A DNA stretch of 64,000 bases from Amycolatopsis sp. NBRC 101858 (lineage in GTDB: Bacteria; Actinomycetota; Actinomycetes; Mycobacteriales; Pseudonocardiaceae): assembly GCF_030269325.1 (NCBI RefSeq), contig NZ_BSTD01000002.1:1426001-1490000 (forward strand). Reading direction: 5' to 3'. The position numbers were made by a program, and so were the translations under genes. Below are positions 47,898 through 61,100 of the stretch, one piece after another (position 1 is the stretch's first letter; each line of letters opens with the position of its first letter). The notes beneath the pieces are model-generated. The model was not told where the DNA came from, searched no databases, and saw nothing but the letters and a program-made list of their open reading frames with translations.

Positions 47898-49133
47898 CCG
47901 TTCCAGCTCCGGCACGATCCGCGCCGGTGTGGGGACCTGCTCGACCTCCGCACGCACCTTCTCCGCCGACGCCGCGAAAGACGGCTCCTCGAGCAGTCTC
48001 ACCAACTGCGCCCGCAGCCCTGCCGCGGTGACCTGCTCGTGGTCGAGCACCAGGCCCGCGCCCTGACCCGCCAGCAGATCGGCCAGGCCGGCCTTGTCCC
48101 ACATGTTGCCCGGGATCACCAGCTGCGGCACCCCGTGCGCCACGGCGTTCCCGGTCGTGCCCGCGCCGCCGTGGTGGACGACCGCCGCGCACGTCGGCAG
48201 CAGGGCGTCCAACGGGACGAAGTCGAACAACCGCACGTTGTCCGGTACCGCCGACGCCGCCGAAACCTGCTTGGCGGTCAGCGTCGCGACCACCTCGACG
48301 TCCAGGCCGGCCACCGCGTCGAACAGGTCGTCGACCGAGAACCGGTCCTCACCCCACAGGTCGCGCCGGGACATGCCCAGGGTGACACAGACCCGGCGCC
48401 GGGCGGGCGGCTCGGACAGCCACGCCGGCACCACCGACGGGCCGTTGTACGGCACCTGCCGCACCGGGAGGTAGTCCACGCCGACCGGGAACCGGGTCCA
48501 CGGCGGCAGCGGGTCGAGCGTGCGCTGCCCGAGGACCAGCTCTTCGTCGAACGTGCAGCCGTACCGGTCCAGCTTCCCTGACAGCCACTCCGCCATCGGG
48601 TCTCCTCCCCCGGCCCCGCCCAGTGCGAAGAACCGGTCGCGCAAGCGGGCCCAGTGGTCGAGCCCGAACAGCATCCGGACGTGCGCCGCGCCGCTGGCTC
48701 GCGCGGCGATCGGGCCCATGTAGGTCAGCGCGTCCCAGACGACCAGATCCGGCTGCCAGGCCCGGGCGAACCCGACGAGGTCGTCGAGCACCGCCTCGTG
48801 GGCGAGCCGCTCCAACCCGATCGAGCACCACGTCGTGAACACACCGCGGACGTAGTCCGGGGTGAGCCGCTCTTCCCGGGTCTCGGTGATGTCGAACTCC
48901 GAGCCGAACACGGTCTTGTTCGCCGGCCGCTCCTGGGCTTGGCGGCTCAGCGCGGCCAGGTCCAGCGCCGGACCGGCCGCGACCGCCGGGAGTCCGGTGT
49001 GGACGATGGCGTCGGTGAGATCCGGCTGGGCGGCGATCCGGACGTCATGCCCGGCCGCGCGCAGCGCCCACGCCATCGGCACCAGGTTGTACAGGTGCGC
49101 GTTCGCCGCCAGCGTCGTGAACAGAACCTTCAT
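47883..49133 (-). CDS. Activator-dependent macrolide-type glycosyltransferase (EryCIII/DesVII family)
   Basis: A 416-residue GT-B glycosyltransferase. It begins MKVLFTTLAANAHLYNLVPMAWALRAAGHDV and has the donor-binding segment FVPLDALLPTCAAVVHHGGAGTTGNAVAHGVPQ in overlapping form. The N-terminal ERPANKTVFG and TFDEELVLG regions resemble DesVII/EryCIII-type enzymes that need a P450-like helper (DesVIII/EryCII). No helper or deoxysugar gene is in the window; they may lie to the right. It would add a TDP-deoxysugar to the polyketide. The ATG at 49133 lies 89 bases inside the 3' end of the PKS gene, so the two are translationally linked. Confidence 0.85.
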   Translation of the reverse strand: MKVLFTTLAANAHLYNLVPMAWALRAAGHDVRIAAQPDLTDAIVHTGLPAVAAGPALDLAALSRQAQERPANKTVFGSEFDITETREERLTPDYVRGVFTTWCSIGLERLAHEAVLDDLVGFARAWQPDLVVWDALTYMGPIAARASGAAHVRMLFGLDHWARLRDRFFALGGAGGGDPMAEWLSGKLDRYGCTFDEELVLGQRTLDPLPPWTRFPVGVDYLPVRQVPYNGPSVVPAWLSEPPARRRVCVTLGMSRRDLWGEDRFSVDDLFDAVAGLDVEVVATLTAKQVSAASAVPDNVRLFDFVPLDALLPTCAAVVHHGGAGTTGNAVAHGVPQLVIPGNMWDKAGLADLLAGQGAGLVLDHEQVTAAGLRAQLVRLLEEPSFAASAEKVRAEVEQVPTPARIVPELERLVQD

Positions 49134-52100
49134 CGAACTCTCCCAACCATTCCTCGATCGCGTGTGCGGTGTCGCCGGCGTGCTCCTGCACCATCGTGAA
49201 GTGGTCGCCGGGCACGTCCAGCACCGTGGGCCAGCCCGGCCGCAGACCGGCCGAGCCCTCGGGCCGTACGAAAAGCACAGGTGTGGTGATCTCCGGCGGC
49301 CGGTGTCCGCCGAGCAGCCGGAGGTACTGGCCCATCGCCGACAGCCGGGTGCCGGTGAACGGGCCGAACAGGGACTCTCTTTCCAGCAGCCCCTGCAGCA
49401 CGCGGTCGAAGAGCCCGTCGACTTCTCCGACGTGCGTGTCGAGCAGCACGACCGCGGCGGGCCGGACGCCCCGCTGTTCCAGCGCGCTCGCGGTGGCCAG
49501 CGCGAGCAGGCCGCCCCAGGAGTAGCCCAGCAGCACCTGCCCGCGGGGATCACCCTGGCTCAGCGCGGCTTCGGCCAGCACGCCGGCCAGAGCGTCCACT
49601 GTGGCCGGTAGCGGCTCGGCGCCGGCGAAGCCGGGCACCGGCATGGCCTGCACCGCACGCACGTCACGCCAGTGCGCGGCCAGCCGGGCGTACTGCTGGA
49701 CGCCGCCCATCACCATCGGGGACGGGAAGCAGAGCAGGCCGGTCGGGTTCGGCCCGGTGGCCAGCGGCACCGGCCGCGGGAGCCGGGTGAGCTGCGCCGG
49801 CGAACCGAAAGAAGGCCGCAGGCCGCCGGCCGCCTTGAGCAGCTCGAGGCCTTCGGGCACGCGCCCGTCGGCGACGGCCTGGCGGAACAGGTCGCCGAGC
49901 AGGTCCGTCGTCGCGGGCGCTTCGGTGCCGAGTTCGGCCAGCAGGTGCCGGGCGAGCCCGGCCGGGGTGTGGTGGTCGAACACCGCACTGGCCGGCAGCC
50001 GCAGGCCGGTCGCCGCGTTGAGGCTGTTGCGCAGCTCCATCGCGGTCAGCGAGTCGAACCCGACCTCCAGGAACGCCTGCTCCGGCGCCACGGCCTCGGG
50101 CCCGGCGTGGCCGAGCACGGCGGCCGCGTGGCCGCGCACCAGGTCCACCAGGGTCTTCTCCTGATCGGCCGCGGGCAGGCCGGCCAGCCGTCGCCGTAGA
50201 CCGTCCACATCGGACCGGACGGTCCGGCGCGGGACCCGCGCCCGCGGCGCCAGCTTCGCGGGAACCACCATCGGCAGCCCGGCCGCCAGTGCGGCGTCGA
50301 ACAACGCCAGCCCTTCCGCGGTGGACAGGCCCTCGAGCCCGGACCGGGACAGCCGCGCGGTGTCCGCGGTGGCGGTCATCCCGCTTTCGTCCGCCCAGAG
50401 GCCCCAGGCCAGCGAGACCGCGGGCAGCCCGCGCGCCTGCCGGTGCGCCGCGAGCGCGTCCAGGGAGGTGTTCGCCGCGGCGTAGCTGCCCTGGCCGGCC
50501 GAGCCGAGGACGCCCGCGCTGGACGAGAACAGCACGAACGCGGCCAGGTCCAGGTCGCGGGTGAGCTCGTGCAGGTGCCACGCCGCTTCGGCCTTCGGCC
50601 GGGAGACCCGCTCGAGCCGGTCGGGGGTCAGAGACTCGATGACGCCGTCGTCGAGCACTCCGGCCGCGTGCACGATCGCGGTCAGCGGACGCTCGGCGGG
50701 GATCCGCGCGAGCAGCCGCTCGAGGTCCGCGCGGTCGCCGACGTCGCAGACGACCACCTCGGCGTCGCCGTCGACCGGCGGGTGGTCCTCGCGGCGAGCG
50801 GTCAGCAGCAGGTGCCGCACGCCGTGTTCGGCCACCAGGTGCTCGGCGATCCGGCGCCCGAGGGTGCCGGTGCCGCCGGTGATCAGCACCGTGCCCTTCG
50901 GGTCGAGCGGCGGCGGCACGGTCAGCACGACCTTGCCCACGTGCCGGGCCTGCGCCACGAACCGGAACGCCTCCCGCGCCTGGCGGACGTCCCACAGCTT
51001 GGTGGGCAACGGAAGCAGCTGCCCGGACTCGAGCCTCGCCAGCACGTCGGCCAGCATCCGGCCGATCCACTCCGGCCCGGCTTCGGCCAGGTCGAACGCC
51101 CGGTAGGTGACGCCGGGGTGGTCGGCGGGTTCGCGGATGTCGGTCTTGCCCAGCTCGAGGAATCGGCCACCCGGGCGCAGCAGCCCCAGAGACGCGTCGA
51201 CGAACTCGTTCGCCAGCGAGTTGAGCACGACGTCCACCGGCGGGAACTTCGTGGCGAACTCGAGGTCCCGGGACGAGGCGATGTGGTCGTCCGGCAGCCC
51301 CAGCGACCGCAGGGTGTCCCACTTGCCCGGGCTCGCCGTCGCGTACACCTCCGCGCCCAGCTGCCGGGCGAGCTGCACGGCGGCCATGCCCACCCCGCCC
51401 GCCGCGGCGTGCACCAGCACCGACTCCCCTGGTCGGACACCGGCGAGGTCGGTGAGCGCGTAGCACGCGGTCAGGAACGCGACCGGCGTCGCGGCGGCCC
51501 GGGCGTGGGACCAGCCATGCGGGATCCGCGCCAGCATCCGGTGGTCGGTGACCGCCACCGGGCCGAACGCGCCGGAGAACAGGCCCAGGACGGCGTCGCC
51601 CGGAGCCAAGCCTCGGACGTCCGGGCCGATCTCGACGACCACGCCCGCAGCTTCGGCACCGATCGCCCGGTCGCCCTCGGGCACCAGGCCCAGCGCGACC
51701 ATGATGTCCCGGAAGTTCACCCCGGCCGCCCGGACCGCGACCCGCACCTCACCGGCGGTCAGCGGCCGGTCGGCCTCCGGCGCACCGGCGAGCGTCAGGT
51801 CTCGCAGGGCGCCCTGGCCGCTGTGCAGCCGCCAGGAGCCGGCCGGGGGCCGCAGCTCGCCGGCGAGCCGGTCCAGCCGGGGCGCCAGCAGTTCGCCGCC
51901 CCGGACCGCCAGCTGCGTCTCGCCGGCCCCGAAGGCCGCGGCGACGGCGCTTTCCGGCAGATCCCCGTCCAGGTCCAGCAGGCCGAACCGGTCCGGGTGC
52001 TCCGCCTGCGCGGACCGGACCAGCCCCCAGACTCCGGCTCTGGCGAGGTCGGTCACGTCGTCGCCCGGCCGGGCCGCCACCGCCGCCCGGGTGACGAACA

Positions 52101-55100
52101 CCAGCCGGGCGCCGGTGTCCTGGGCCAGCCAGGCCTGCATCAGGCCGAGCGCGTCCGCGGCGCCGGTGAAGTCCTCGGCGAACACGACCTCGGCCGCCGG
52201 CCCGGCCGCCCGCACCGGTACCCAGTCGAGCCGGTACAGCGAGTCCGGTCGCACACCGGTGGCGGCCCGGAACGCCAGCGATTCCACCGACGCCACCGGC
52301 GAACCCGTAACGTCGGCCAGGTCGATCGAGAACGCGTCGGTGCCTGCCGGGGCCAGCCGCGCGCGCAGCGTCGACGCCCCGGTGGCGTGCACCGACAGCC
52401 CGGCCCATTCGAACGGCAGCAGCCTGCCCCGCCCGGCGGTGCCCAGGACGTGCAGTGCGGCGTCCAAGACCGCCGGGTGCAGGCCGTAGCGGCCGGCGTC
52501 GCGCAGTTCCGCGGGCAGGGACACCTCGGCGAACAGCTCGTCGCCGCGCTGCCAGGCCGCGGTCAGGCCCCGGAACGCGGGGCCGTACGCCAGGCCGGCT
52601 TCGGCCAGCCGCTCGTAGAGCCCGTCCAGGTCCAGCGCGACCGCGTCGGCGGGCGGCCACTGGGTCAGCTCGAAGTACCGCGGCGGCCCGGTCGTCACCA
52701 GGCCGGTCGCGTGCCGCGTCCAGGACTCGGTGTCCGGCCGCCGGGAGTGGACGGCCACCGGCCGCGCCCCGGCCGGGTCCGGCGCGCTCACCGTGACTTG
52801 CACCTGCACGCTTTCCCCGGCGGGCAGGGCAAGCGGCGTGGTCAAGGTCAGCCGGTCGAGCGTGCCGCAGCCGGCCTGCTCGCCCGCGTGCCGGACCAGC
52901 TCGACGAACCCCGTGCCGGGGAACAAGACCGTGCCGGCCACGACGTGGTCGGCCAGCCACGGCTGGGTTCCCGGGGACAGCAATCCGGTGCACACGATGC
53001 TGTCGGACTCCGCCAGGGTCACGGTCGCGCCGAGCAGCGGGTGGTCGGCGGTGTCGAGACCGGCCGACCGCACGTCGGCGGACCGGGCGCCGTCCGGCCA
53101 GTACCGCTCACGCTGGAAGGGGTACGTCGGGAGGTCGACGAGCCGGGCGCCGGGCGGGAACGCCCAGCCGACGTCGGCACCGTGGACGTACGCCTCGGCC
53201 AGCGAGGCCAGGAACCGCCGCAGGTGCCCCTCCCCGCGGCGAAGCGAGCCGACGCCGACGGCGCCGATGTCGGCGATGCTCATCGTGAGCACCGGGTGCG
53301 GGCTGGCCTCGACGAACACGGCGTGCCCGTCGGCCATGGCGGTGCGGACGGCGCCTTCGAAGTCGACCGGCTCCCGGACGTTGCGGAACCAGTACTCCGC
53401 GTCCAAGACCGTCGTGTCGAGCAGGGACGCCGTGACCGTGGAGTAGAACGGCACCTCGGCGGCGCGGGGTGTCACCTCGGCCAGCTCGGCCAGCAGCCGA
53501 TCGCGGATCCGGTCCACCTGAGGCGAATGGGACGCGATCGTGCCCGGCACCAGCCGGGTGCGCACTCCGGCCGTCGTGCAGTCCGCGGCGAACTCGGCCA
53601 GCGCGTCCAGGTCTCCGGCCACGGTCGAGGACGCGGGCCCGTTCCTCCCGGCGATCGACAGCCGGCCGTCCCACCGGGCCAGCCTCCGCGTGACCTGGTC
53701 GCCCGGCAGGGCCACCGCGAGCACGGCGCCCTTGCCCGCCATGGTCTCCGCGAACAAGCGGCTGCGCGTCACGACGACCCGGGCCGCGTCGGCCGGCGAC
53801 AGCGCACCGGCGACGCAGGCGGCCGCGACCTCGCCCTGCGAGTGGCCGATCACCGCCGCCGGGTTCACGCCGTAGGACCGCCACAGCGCGGCCAGCGACA
53901 CCATGACCGCGAACAGCGCAGGCTGCACGACCTCGACCCGCTCCAGCGCCGAGCCGTCCCGCAGGGCAGCGAGGACGTCGATGTCCGAAATGGACCTGAT
54001 GGCCGCCGCGCACTCCCGCATCCGCTCGGCGAACACGGGCGAGGACTCCAGCAGCTCGGTCGCCATCCCGGTCCACTGCGAACCCTGGCCCGGGAACACG
54101 AAGACCACTCCAGTTGACGCCGGCGCGTCGCCGGTCACCGCGCCGAGGTGTGCGAGCAGTTCCTCGCGGCTTTCACCGATCGCCACCGACCGGTGCCGCA
54201 TCACGGATCGTCCGGTCGCCAGGCTGAAGCCGACATCGGCGGGACTCAGCTCGGGGTGCGCCAGCACGTGCGCCCGCAGCTGGTCCAGCCGAGCCTTGAG
54301 AGCCGGCGCGCTGCGGGCGGACACCACCCACGGCACCAACGCCGGCGTGTCCGAAGTGGACACTGGCTCTTCGTCCGGCGCCTGCTCCACCACGAGGTGC
54401 GCGTTGGTGCCGCTGATCCCGAAGGACGACACCCCGGCCCGGCGCGGCCGGCCGGTCTCCGGCCAGTCCTCGGCCTCGCTCAGCAACCGCAGCTCCGCCA
54501 GCTCGGGCAGGGGGTTGTCGACGTGCAGGGTCTTCGGCAGCACGCCCGCGCGCAGCGCCTGCACCATCTTGATCAGGCCGGCCACGCCCGCGGCCGCCTG
54601 GGCGTGCCCGATGTTGGACTTGACCGAGCCCACCCGGACCGGCCCGTACGCGGCCGACAGGGCCTGCGCCTCGATCAGGTCACCGAGGCGGGTGCCCGTT
54701 CCGTGCGCCTCCACGACGTCCACTTCGGACGGTTGCAGTCCCGCGTTCGCCAGCGCCTGGCCGATCACGCGCTGCTGGGCCGGTCCGCTCGGCGCGGTCA
54801 GCCCGTTGGAGGCGCCATCTTGGTTGACGGCGGAACCACGCACCACCGCGAGCACCTGGTGACCGTTGCGCCGGGCGTCGGAGAGCCGTTCGAGCAGCAC
54901 CAGGCCGAGCCCGTCGGCGACCCCGAAACCGTCGGCGGCCGCCGAGAACGCCTTGCACCGCCCGTCCGCGGACAGCGCCTGCTGCTTGCCGAACTCGACG
55001 AAGATGTCCGGGTTCGCCGAGATGGTCACCCCACCGGCCACGGCCAGCGTGCACTCGCCCTGGCGGAGTGCCTGGGCCGCCAGGTGGATCGCCACCAGGG

Positions 55101-58100
55101 ACGACGAGCACGCCGTGTCCACGGTGATCGCCGGGCCTTCGAACCCGTAGGTGTAGGCCAGCCGGCCCGAGGCGACGCTGTTCATCGTGCCGGTGACCAG
55201 GTAACCCTCGACGCTGTCGCGTTCGCTGCCCACGCTTTCGGCGTAGCCGTTGTGGATGGCGCCGACGTAGACCCCGACCGGCGCGCCGCGCAGCGACGCG
55301 GGATCCAGCCCGGCCCGCTCGAAGAGCGTCCACGACCCTTCCAGGAGCATCCGCTGCTGCGGGTCCATCGCGAGCGCCTCGCGCGGGGAGATCCCGAAGA
55401 AGCCCGCGTCGAACTCGGCGGCGTCGTACCGGAACCCGCCCCCGCTGGGCCCGAGCCCGCCGACGTCCCAGCCGCGGTCGGCCGGGAACCCCGCGATGGC
55501 GTCCCGGCCCGCGGCGACCAGCTCCCAGAGGTCCTCGGGAGAGTCCGCCCCGCCGGGCAGCCGGCAGCTCATCGCCACGATCGCGATCGGCTCGTCGACC
55601 GCCGTGGTCCGGACGGCGGGGGCCGTTTCGGCCGGCCCGCCGCGCAGTTCCTGGTGCAGCCAGGCGGCCAGCGCCACCGGGGTCGGCTGGTCGAACACCA
55701 GCGTGGACGGCAGCCGCAGGCCGGTGGCGGCGCCCAGGCGGTTGCGCAGCTCGACCGAGGTGAGGGAGTCGAAGCCCAGGTCCCGGAAGGCCCGGCCGCG
55801 GTCGATCTCGGCCGCCGAGCCGAACCCGAGGACCATCGCCGCGTGCTCGCACACGAGGTCCAGCAGCGCCGGTTCCGAACTGTCCACAGCAGATACCGCG
55901 GCGACCTCGGCCACCCGGCGGGTCCGGCCGCGCACCAGGCGCCGCAGCAACGGCGACGTCGAGCGCAGCGCGGCCGGGTCGAACCGGACCGGGACCAGCA
56001 CCGCTTCCTCCGCGCCGAGCGCCGCGTCGAACAGGGCCAGCCCGTCTTGCTCGGACAGGGGTGCGATGCCCGACCCGGCGATGCGGGCGCGATCGCGTTC
56101 GTCGAGCTGACCGGCCATGCCGTGTTCCCAGGCGCCCCAGGCCAGCGAGACGCCCGGCAGGCCGTGGGCCCGGCGATGCTGGGCGAGGGCGTCCAGGAAG
56201 GCGTTGCCCGCCGCGTAGTTGGCCTGGCCCGGCCCGCCGAGGATCCCGGCCGCCGAGGAGAACAGCACGAACGCCGAGAGGTCCGCGGTCAGCTCGTGCA
56301 GGTGCCAGGCGGCGTCCAGCTTGGGCCGCAGCACCTCGTCGAGCCGGTCCGGCGTCAACGCCGACACCGTCGCGTCGGCGACCACCCCGGCGGCGTGCAC
56401 CACCGCCGTCAGCCGGTGCGGGATCGCGGCCAGCATCCGCGCGACGGCCGCGCGGTCGGCCAGGTCGCAGGCGACCGTGGTGACTTCCGCGCCCAGGGCG
56501 GTCAGTTCCGCACACAGCTCGGGGGCTTCGCCCCGGCGGCTCGCCAGCACGAGGTGCCGGATGCCGTGCTCGGTCACCAGGTGCCGGGCGAGCAGGCTGC
56601 CCAGCGCCCCGGTACCGCCGGTGATCAAGACCGTGCCGTCCAAGGGTTCCGGCATGGTCAGCACGACCTTGCCGACGTGTTTCGCCTGGGCGAGGTGCCG
56701 GAACGCCTGCTCGGCCCGGCCGAGCGGCCAGGTGGTCACGGGCAGGTGGCCGAGCACGCCCCGGTCGAACAGCTCGACGATCTCGCCGAGCATCTCCCCG
56801 AGCCGGTCGGTGCCCGCTTCGAACAGGTCGAAGGCCCGATAGTCGGCCCCGGCGGGTTCGCGGATGTCGGTCTTGCCCATCTCGAGGAACCGGCCGCCGG
56901 GTGCCAGCAGCCGCAGCGACGCGTCCACGAACTCCCGGGCCAGCGAGTTGAGCACGACGTCGACCGCACCGAACTTCGCTTCGAAGCCGAGCTCCCGCGA
57001 CGAGGCGAAGTGGTCGTCGTCCAAAGTGGACGCTTCCTGCTTGCCAGGACCGGCCGTGCCGAACACCTCGGCGCCGAAATGCCGGGCCAGCTGCACCGCC
57101 GCCATCCCGACCCCGCCGGCCGCCGCGTGCACGAGCACCCGCTCCCCGGCTTGGACTCCGGCGAGGTCGTGCAAGCCGTAGTACGCCGTCAGGAACACCA
57201 GCGGCACCGAAGCGGCCTGTTCGGCGGTCCAGCCGGCCGGAATCGGCGCCAGCAGCCGCTGGTCGGTCACGGTGAGCGGGCCGAACGCCCCCGCGAACAG
57301 GCCGAACACCCGGTCGCCCGGCCGGAAGCGGGTCACGCCCGGACCGGCTTCCTTGACCACCCCGGCGCCTTCGCAGCCGACTGCCGCCGTTCCCGGGTAC
57401 AGGCCGAGGGTGACCATCACGTCGCGGAAGTTCACGCCGGCGGCACGCATCTCGACCCGCACCTCGCCGGGCCCGAGGGGCCGTTCCGCCTCCGGCGCCG
57501 GGACCCAGGCCAGGCCGTCCAGCGTGCCCGGCGAAGACACGTCCAGGCGTCTGCTTCCCGTGGCGAACCGGGGTGCGTAACCGATCCCGGCGCGGATCGC
57601 CAGCTGCGGTTCCCCGGCGCCGAGCAGGTCCGGCAGGATCCGCGCCGACTCCGGGTCGTCGTCGACGTCCACCAGCAGGAACCGGTCCGGGTGCTCGTTC
57701 TGCGCGGACCTCAGCAGGCCCCACACCGGGGCGTTCGCCAGGTCCGTGACGTCCTGGTCGCCGACGGCCACGGCACCCCTCGTGACGAACGCGAGCCGGT
57801 CCGGTCGTTCTTCGGCGAGCCACTGCTGTACCTGCTCCAGCGCGCGGCGGGCCGCCCGTCCGCCGCCCTCGGGGAGGTCGGCCCCGGTCTCGCACGTGCT
57901 CAGGACAACGTCCGTGGCGGGCGTGCCGGCCGGCACCGGGACCCACTCGACGCGGTACATGCTGTCGCGCTTGGAGTCCACTGTGGCCGGTCGGAGCGCC
58001 AGCGAGCCGATCGAGGCCACCGGCAGCCCGGTGCCGTCGGCGATCTCGAGGGCGACCGCGCTCGGCCCGGCCGGGGTGATCCGGACCCGGACCGTCGACG

Positions 58101-61100
58101 CGCCGGTGGCGTACAGGTCGACGTCCTGCCAGGCGAACGGCAGCTGCGCGAGGCCCGCGTCGCCCAGCGGCCCCAGGCCGATCGCGTGCAGGGCCGCGTC
58201 GAGCACCGCCGGGAGGTGGGCGTCCGGGAGCGTGACCTCGGCGAACACCTCGTCCCCGCGCCGCCAGGCCGCGCGCAGGCCCTGGAACGCCGGCCCGTAG
58301 CGGAGTCCGGCGTCGGCGAGCCGGTCGTAGTGGTCCGCGACCTCGAGCGCGACGGCATCGGGCGGCGGCCAGTCGGTGAGCCGGAAGGTCTCGGGCGCGC
58401 CGGCGGACAGCACGCCGCTGGCGTTGTGCACCCACTCGGAGCCGTCGCGGGAGTAGATGGTCAATTCCCGCTGGTCGTCCACCCGCAGCTGGAGATCGAG
58501 CTCGCCGGTGGCGGGCAGGACGACCGGGGCGTGCAGGGTGAGTTCGGCGACCCGGCTGCAGCCGACCCGGTCCCCGGCCTGGACCGCCAGCTCCAGCAGC
58601 GCCGTGCCCGGCAGGAGCACCGAGCCCAGCACGGCGTGGTCGGCCAGCCAGGGATGCGACCGCAACGACAGCTTCTTGGTCAGCAGCAAGCCGTCGACTC
58701 CGGCCAGCTCGACCGAAGTGACGTCGTCCTCGCGCGGCGCGTCGAGCCAATACCGCTTGCGCTGGAACGCATAGGTGGGCAATTCCACCTGACGTGCCCC
58801 GGTGCCCGCGAAGTACTTGGTCCAGTCGACCGGGACACCCCGCCCGTGCAGCCGGGCCACCGCCGTGACGACCGAGTGCGGCTCCGGACGGTCCCGGCGC
58901 AGGGCGGGCACCAAGACCGCGTCGGTCTCCCCCACGCAGTCTTGGCCCATGGCCGACAGCACTCCGTCCGGCCCGATTTCCGCGAAGGACCGGACACCGA
59001 GGTCGAGCAGCGTCCGCATGCCCTCGGCGAACCGGACCGGTTCCCGGACCTGGCGCACCCAGTACTCCGGGTCCGTGACGTCCCCGGCGGCGATCCGGAT
59101 CTCGGGCGGCCGGAAGGACAGGCCCGCGACGACCCGGCGGAACTCCGCGAGCATCGGCTCCATCCGCGCCGAGTGGAACGCGTGGCTCACCCGCAGCCGC
59201 TTCGAGTCCGCGAAGCGGGCGGCCAGCGCCAGCACGGCGTCCTCGTCGCCGGAGAGCACCACCGACGCCGGGCCGTTGACCGCCGCGAGGTCGACGCCCT
59301 CGCCCAGCAGCGGCCGGACCTCCGCCTCGGTGGCCCGGACCGCCACCATCGCCCCACCCTCGGGGAGTGCCTGCATCAGACGTCCGCGCGCGGACACCAG
59401 CGCACAAGCGTCCACAAGGGACAGCACACCTGTGACGTGCGCCGCTGCGATCTCGCCGACCGAATGTCCGAGCACCGCGTCCGGGCGCAGCCCCCACGAC
59501 TCCAGCAACCGGAACAGGGCGACCTCGAGTGCGAACAGGGCGGGCTGGGCGAACCCGGTCTGCTCCAGCGACTCGGCGTCCGTCCGGAGGTCGAGGTGAG
59601 CGCCGATCGCGTCCCAGGCGCGGGCGAACACCGGGAAGGTCGCGGCCAGCTCACGCCCCATGCCCGCCCGGTGGGAGCCCTGCCCGGAGAACAGGAACGC
59701 GACTCCGCCGGTGACCGCTACTTCGCCCCCGACGTGGTCGAGGGCGGTGATCAAGCTGTCCCGGTCGTCGGCGACCACGAAAGCGCGTTCGCCGAGCATC
59801 GCCCGGCCGGACAGGGTGTGCCCCACGTCCAGCACGTCGACGTCGGTCCCGGCCAAGTGGGCCGAGAGCCGTTCGGCCTGGGCGCGCAACGCCGCCGCGC
59901 TGTGGGCGGACAGCAGGCACGGCACCGGCCCGGCGAACGCGACGCGCTCACCGGTCTGTTCCGGCGGGGCCTGTTCCAGGATCGCGTGCGCGTTGGTCCC
60001 GCTGGCACCGAACGACGACACCGCGGACCGGCGGACCGGGCCCGGCCACGGATGCGGCTCGGTCAGCAGCTCGACTGCGCCCGCCGACCAGTCGATCTGC
60101 GCCGACGGGGCGTCCACGTGCAAGGTCTTCGGCAGCGTGCCGTGCCGCATGGCCAGGACCATCTTGATCACGCCCGCCACGCCGGCGGCCGCCTGGGTGT
60201 GCCCGATGTTGGACTTGACCGAGCCCAGCCACAGCGGCTCAGCCCGGTCCTGGCCGTAGGTCGCCAGGAGGGCGTGCGCCTCGATGGGGTCGCCGAGGGT
60301 GGTGCCGGTTCCGTGCGCCTCGACGGCGTGGACGTCGGCGGGGGTGAGCCGCGCGTCGGCGAGGGCCTGCCGGATCACGCGTTGCTGCGCCGGACCGCTC
60401 GGGGCGGTCAGCCGGCTGCTGGCCCCGTCCTGGTTCACGGCACTGCCCCGCACCAGCGCGAGCACCGGGTGGCCGTGGCGGCGGGCGTCGGCCAGCCGTT
60501 CGAGCACCAGCACCCCGGCGCCCTCGGCGAACCCGGCGCCGTCCGCCGCGGCGGCGAACGCTTTGCACCGGCCGTTCGGGGCCAGTCCGCCCTGCCGGCT
60601 GAAGTCGATGAACGTGCCCGGCGTGGCCATCACCGCCACGCCGCCGGTCAGGGCCAGCGAGCATTCCCGGCGCCGCAGCGACTGGCTCGCCAGGTGCAGG
60701 GCGACCAGGGACGACGAGCACGCGGTGTCGACGGTGACCGCCGGGCCTTCGAGGCCGAAGGTGTAGGACACCCGGCCGGACACGACGCTGGGTGAGCTGC
60801 CGATGCTGAGCTGCCCCTCGAACCCGTCCGGGATCCGGTGCAGGCGGCTGGCGTAGTCCTGGTACATCACGCCGGTGAAGACGCCGGTGTCGCTGCCCCG
60901 CAGGGAAAGCGGGTCGATCCCGGCGTTTTCCAGGGCCTCCCAGGTGGTCTCCAGCATCAGCCGCTGCTGCGGGTCCATCGCCAGCGCCTCGCGCGGGGAC
61001 ACGCCGAACAGGCCGGGGTCGAACAGGGCGGCGTCGTGCAGGAAGCCGCCGTGGCGGGTGTAGCTCGTGCCGGTGCGGGCGGGATCCGCGTCGTAGAGGG

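Noticed and set aside
54148..60795. Very long plus-strand reading frame opposite the PKS gene (over 2200 codons)
   Set aside because: It is antisense to a PKS with every expected domain. The translated product is low-complexity Arg/Gly/Pro/His sequence without domains, a normal side effect of GC-rich codon bias.
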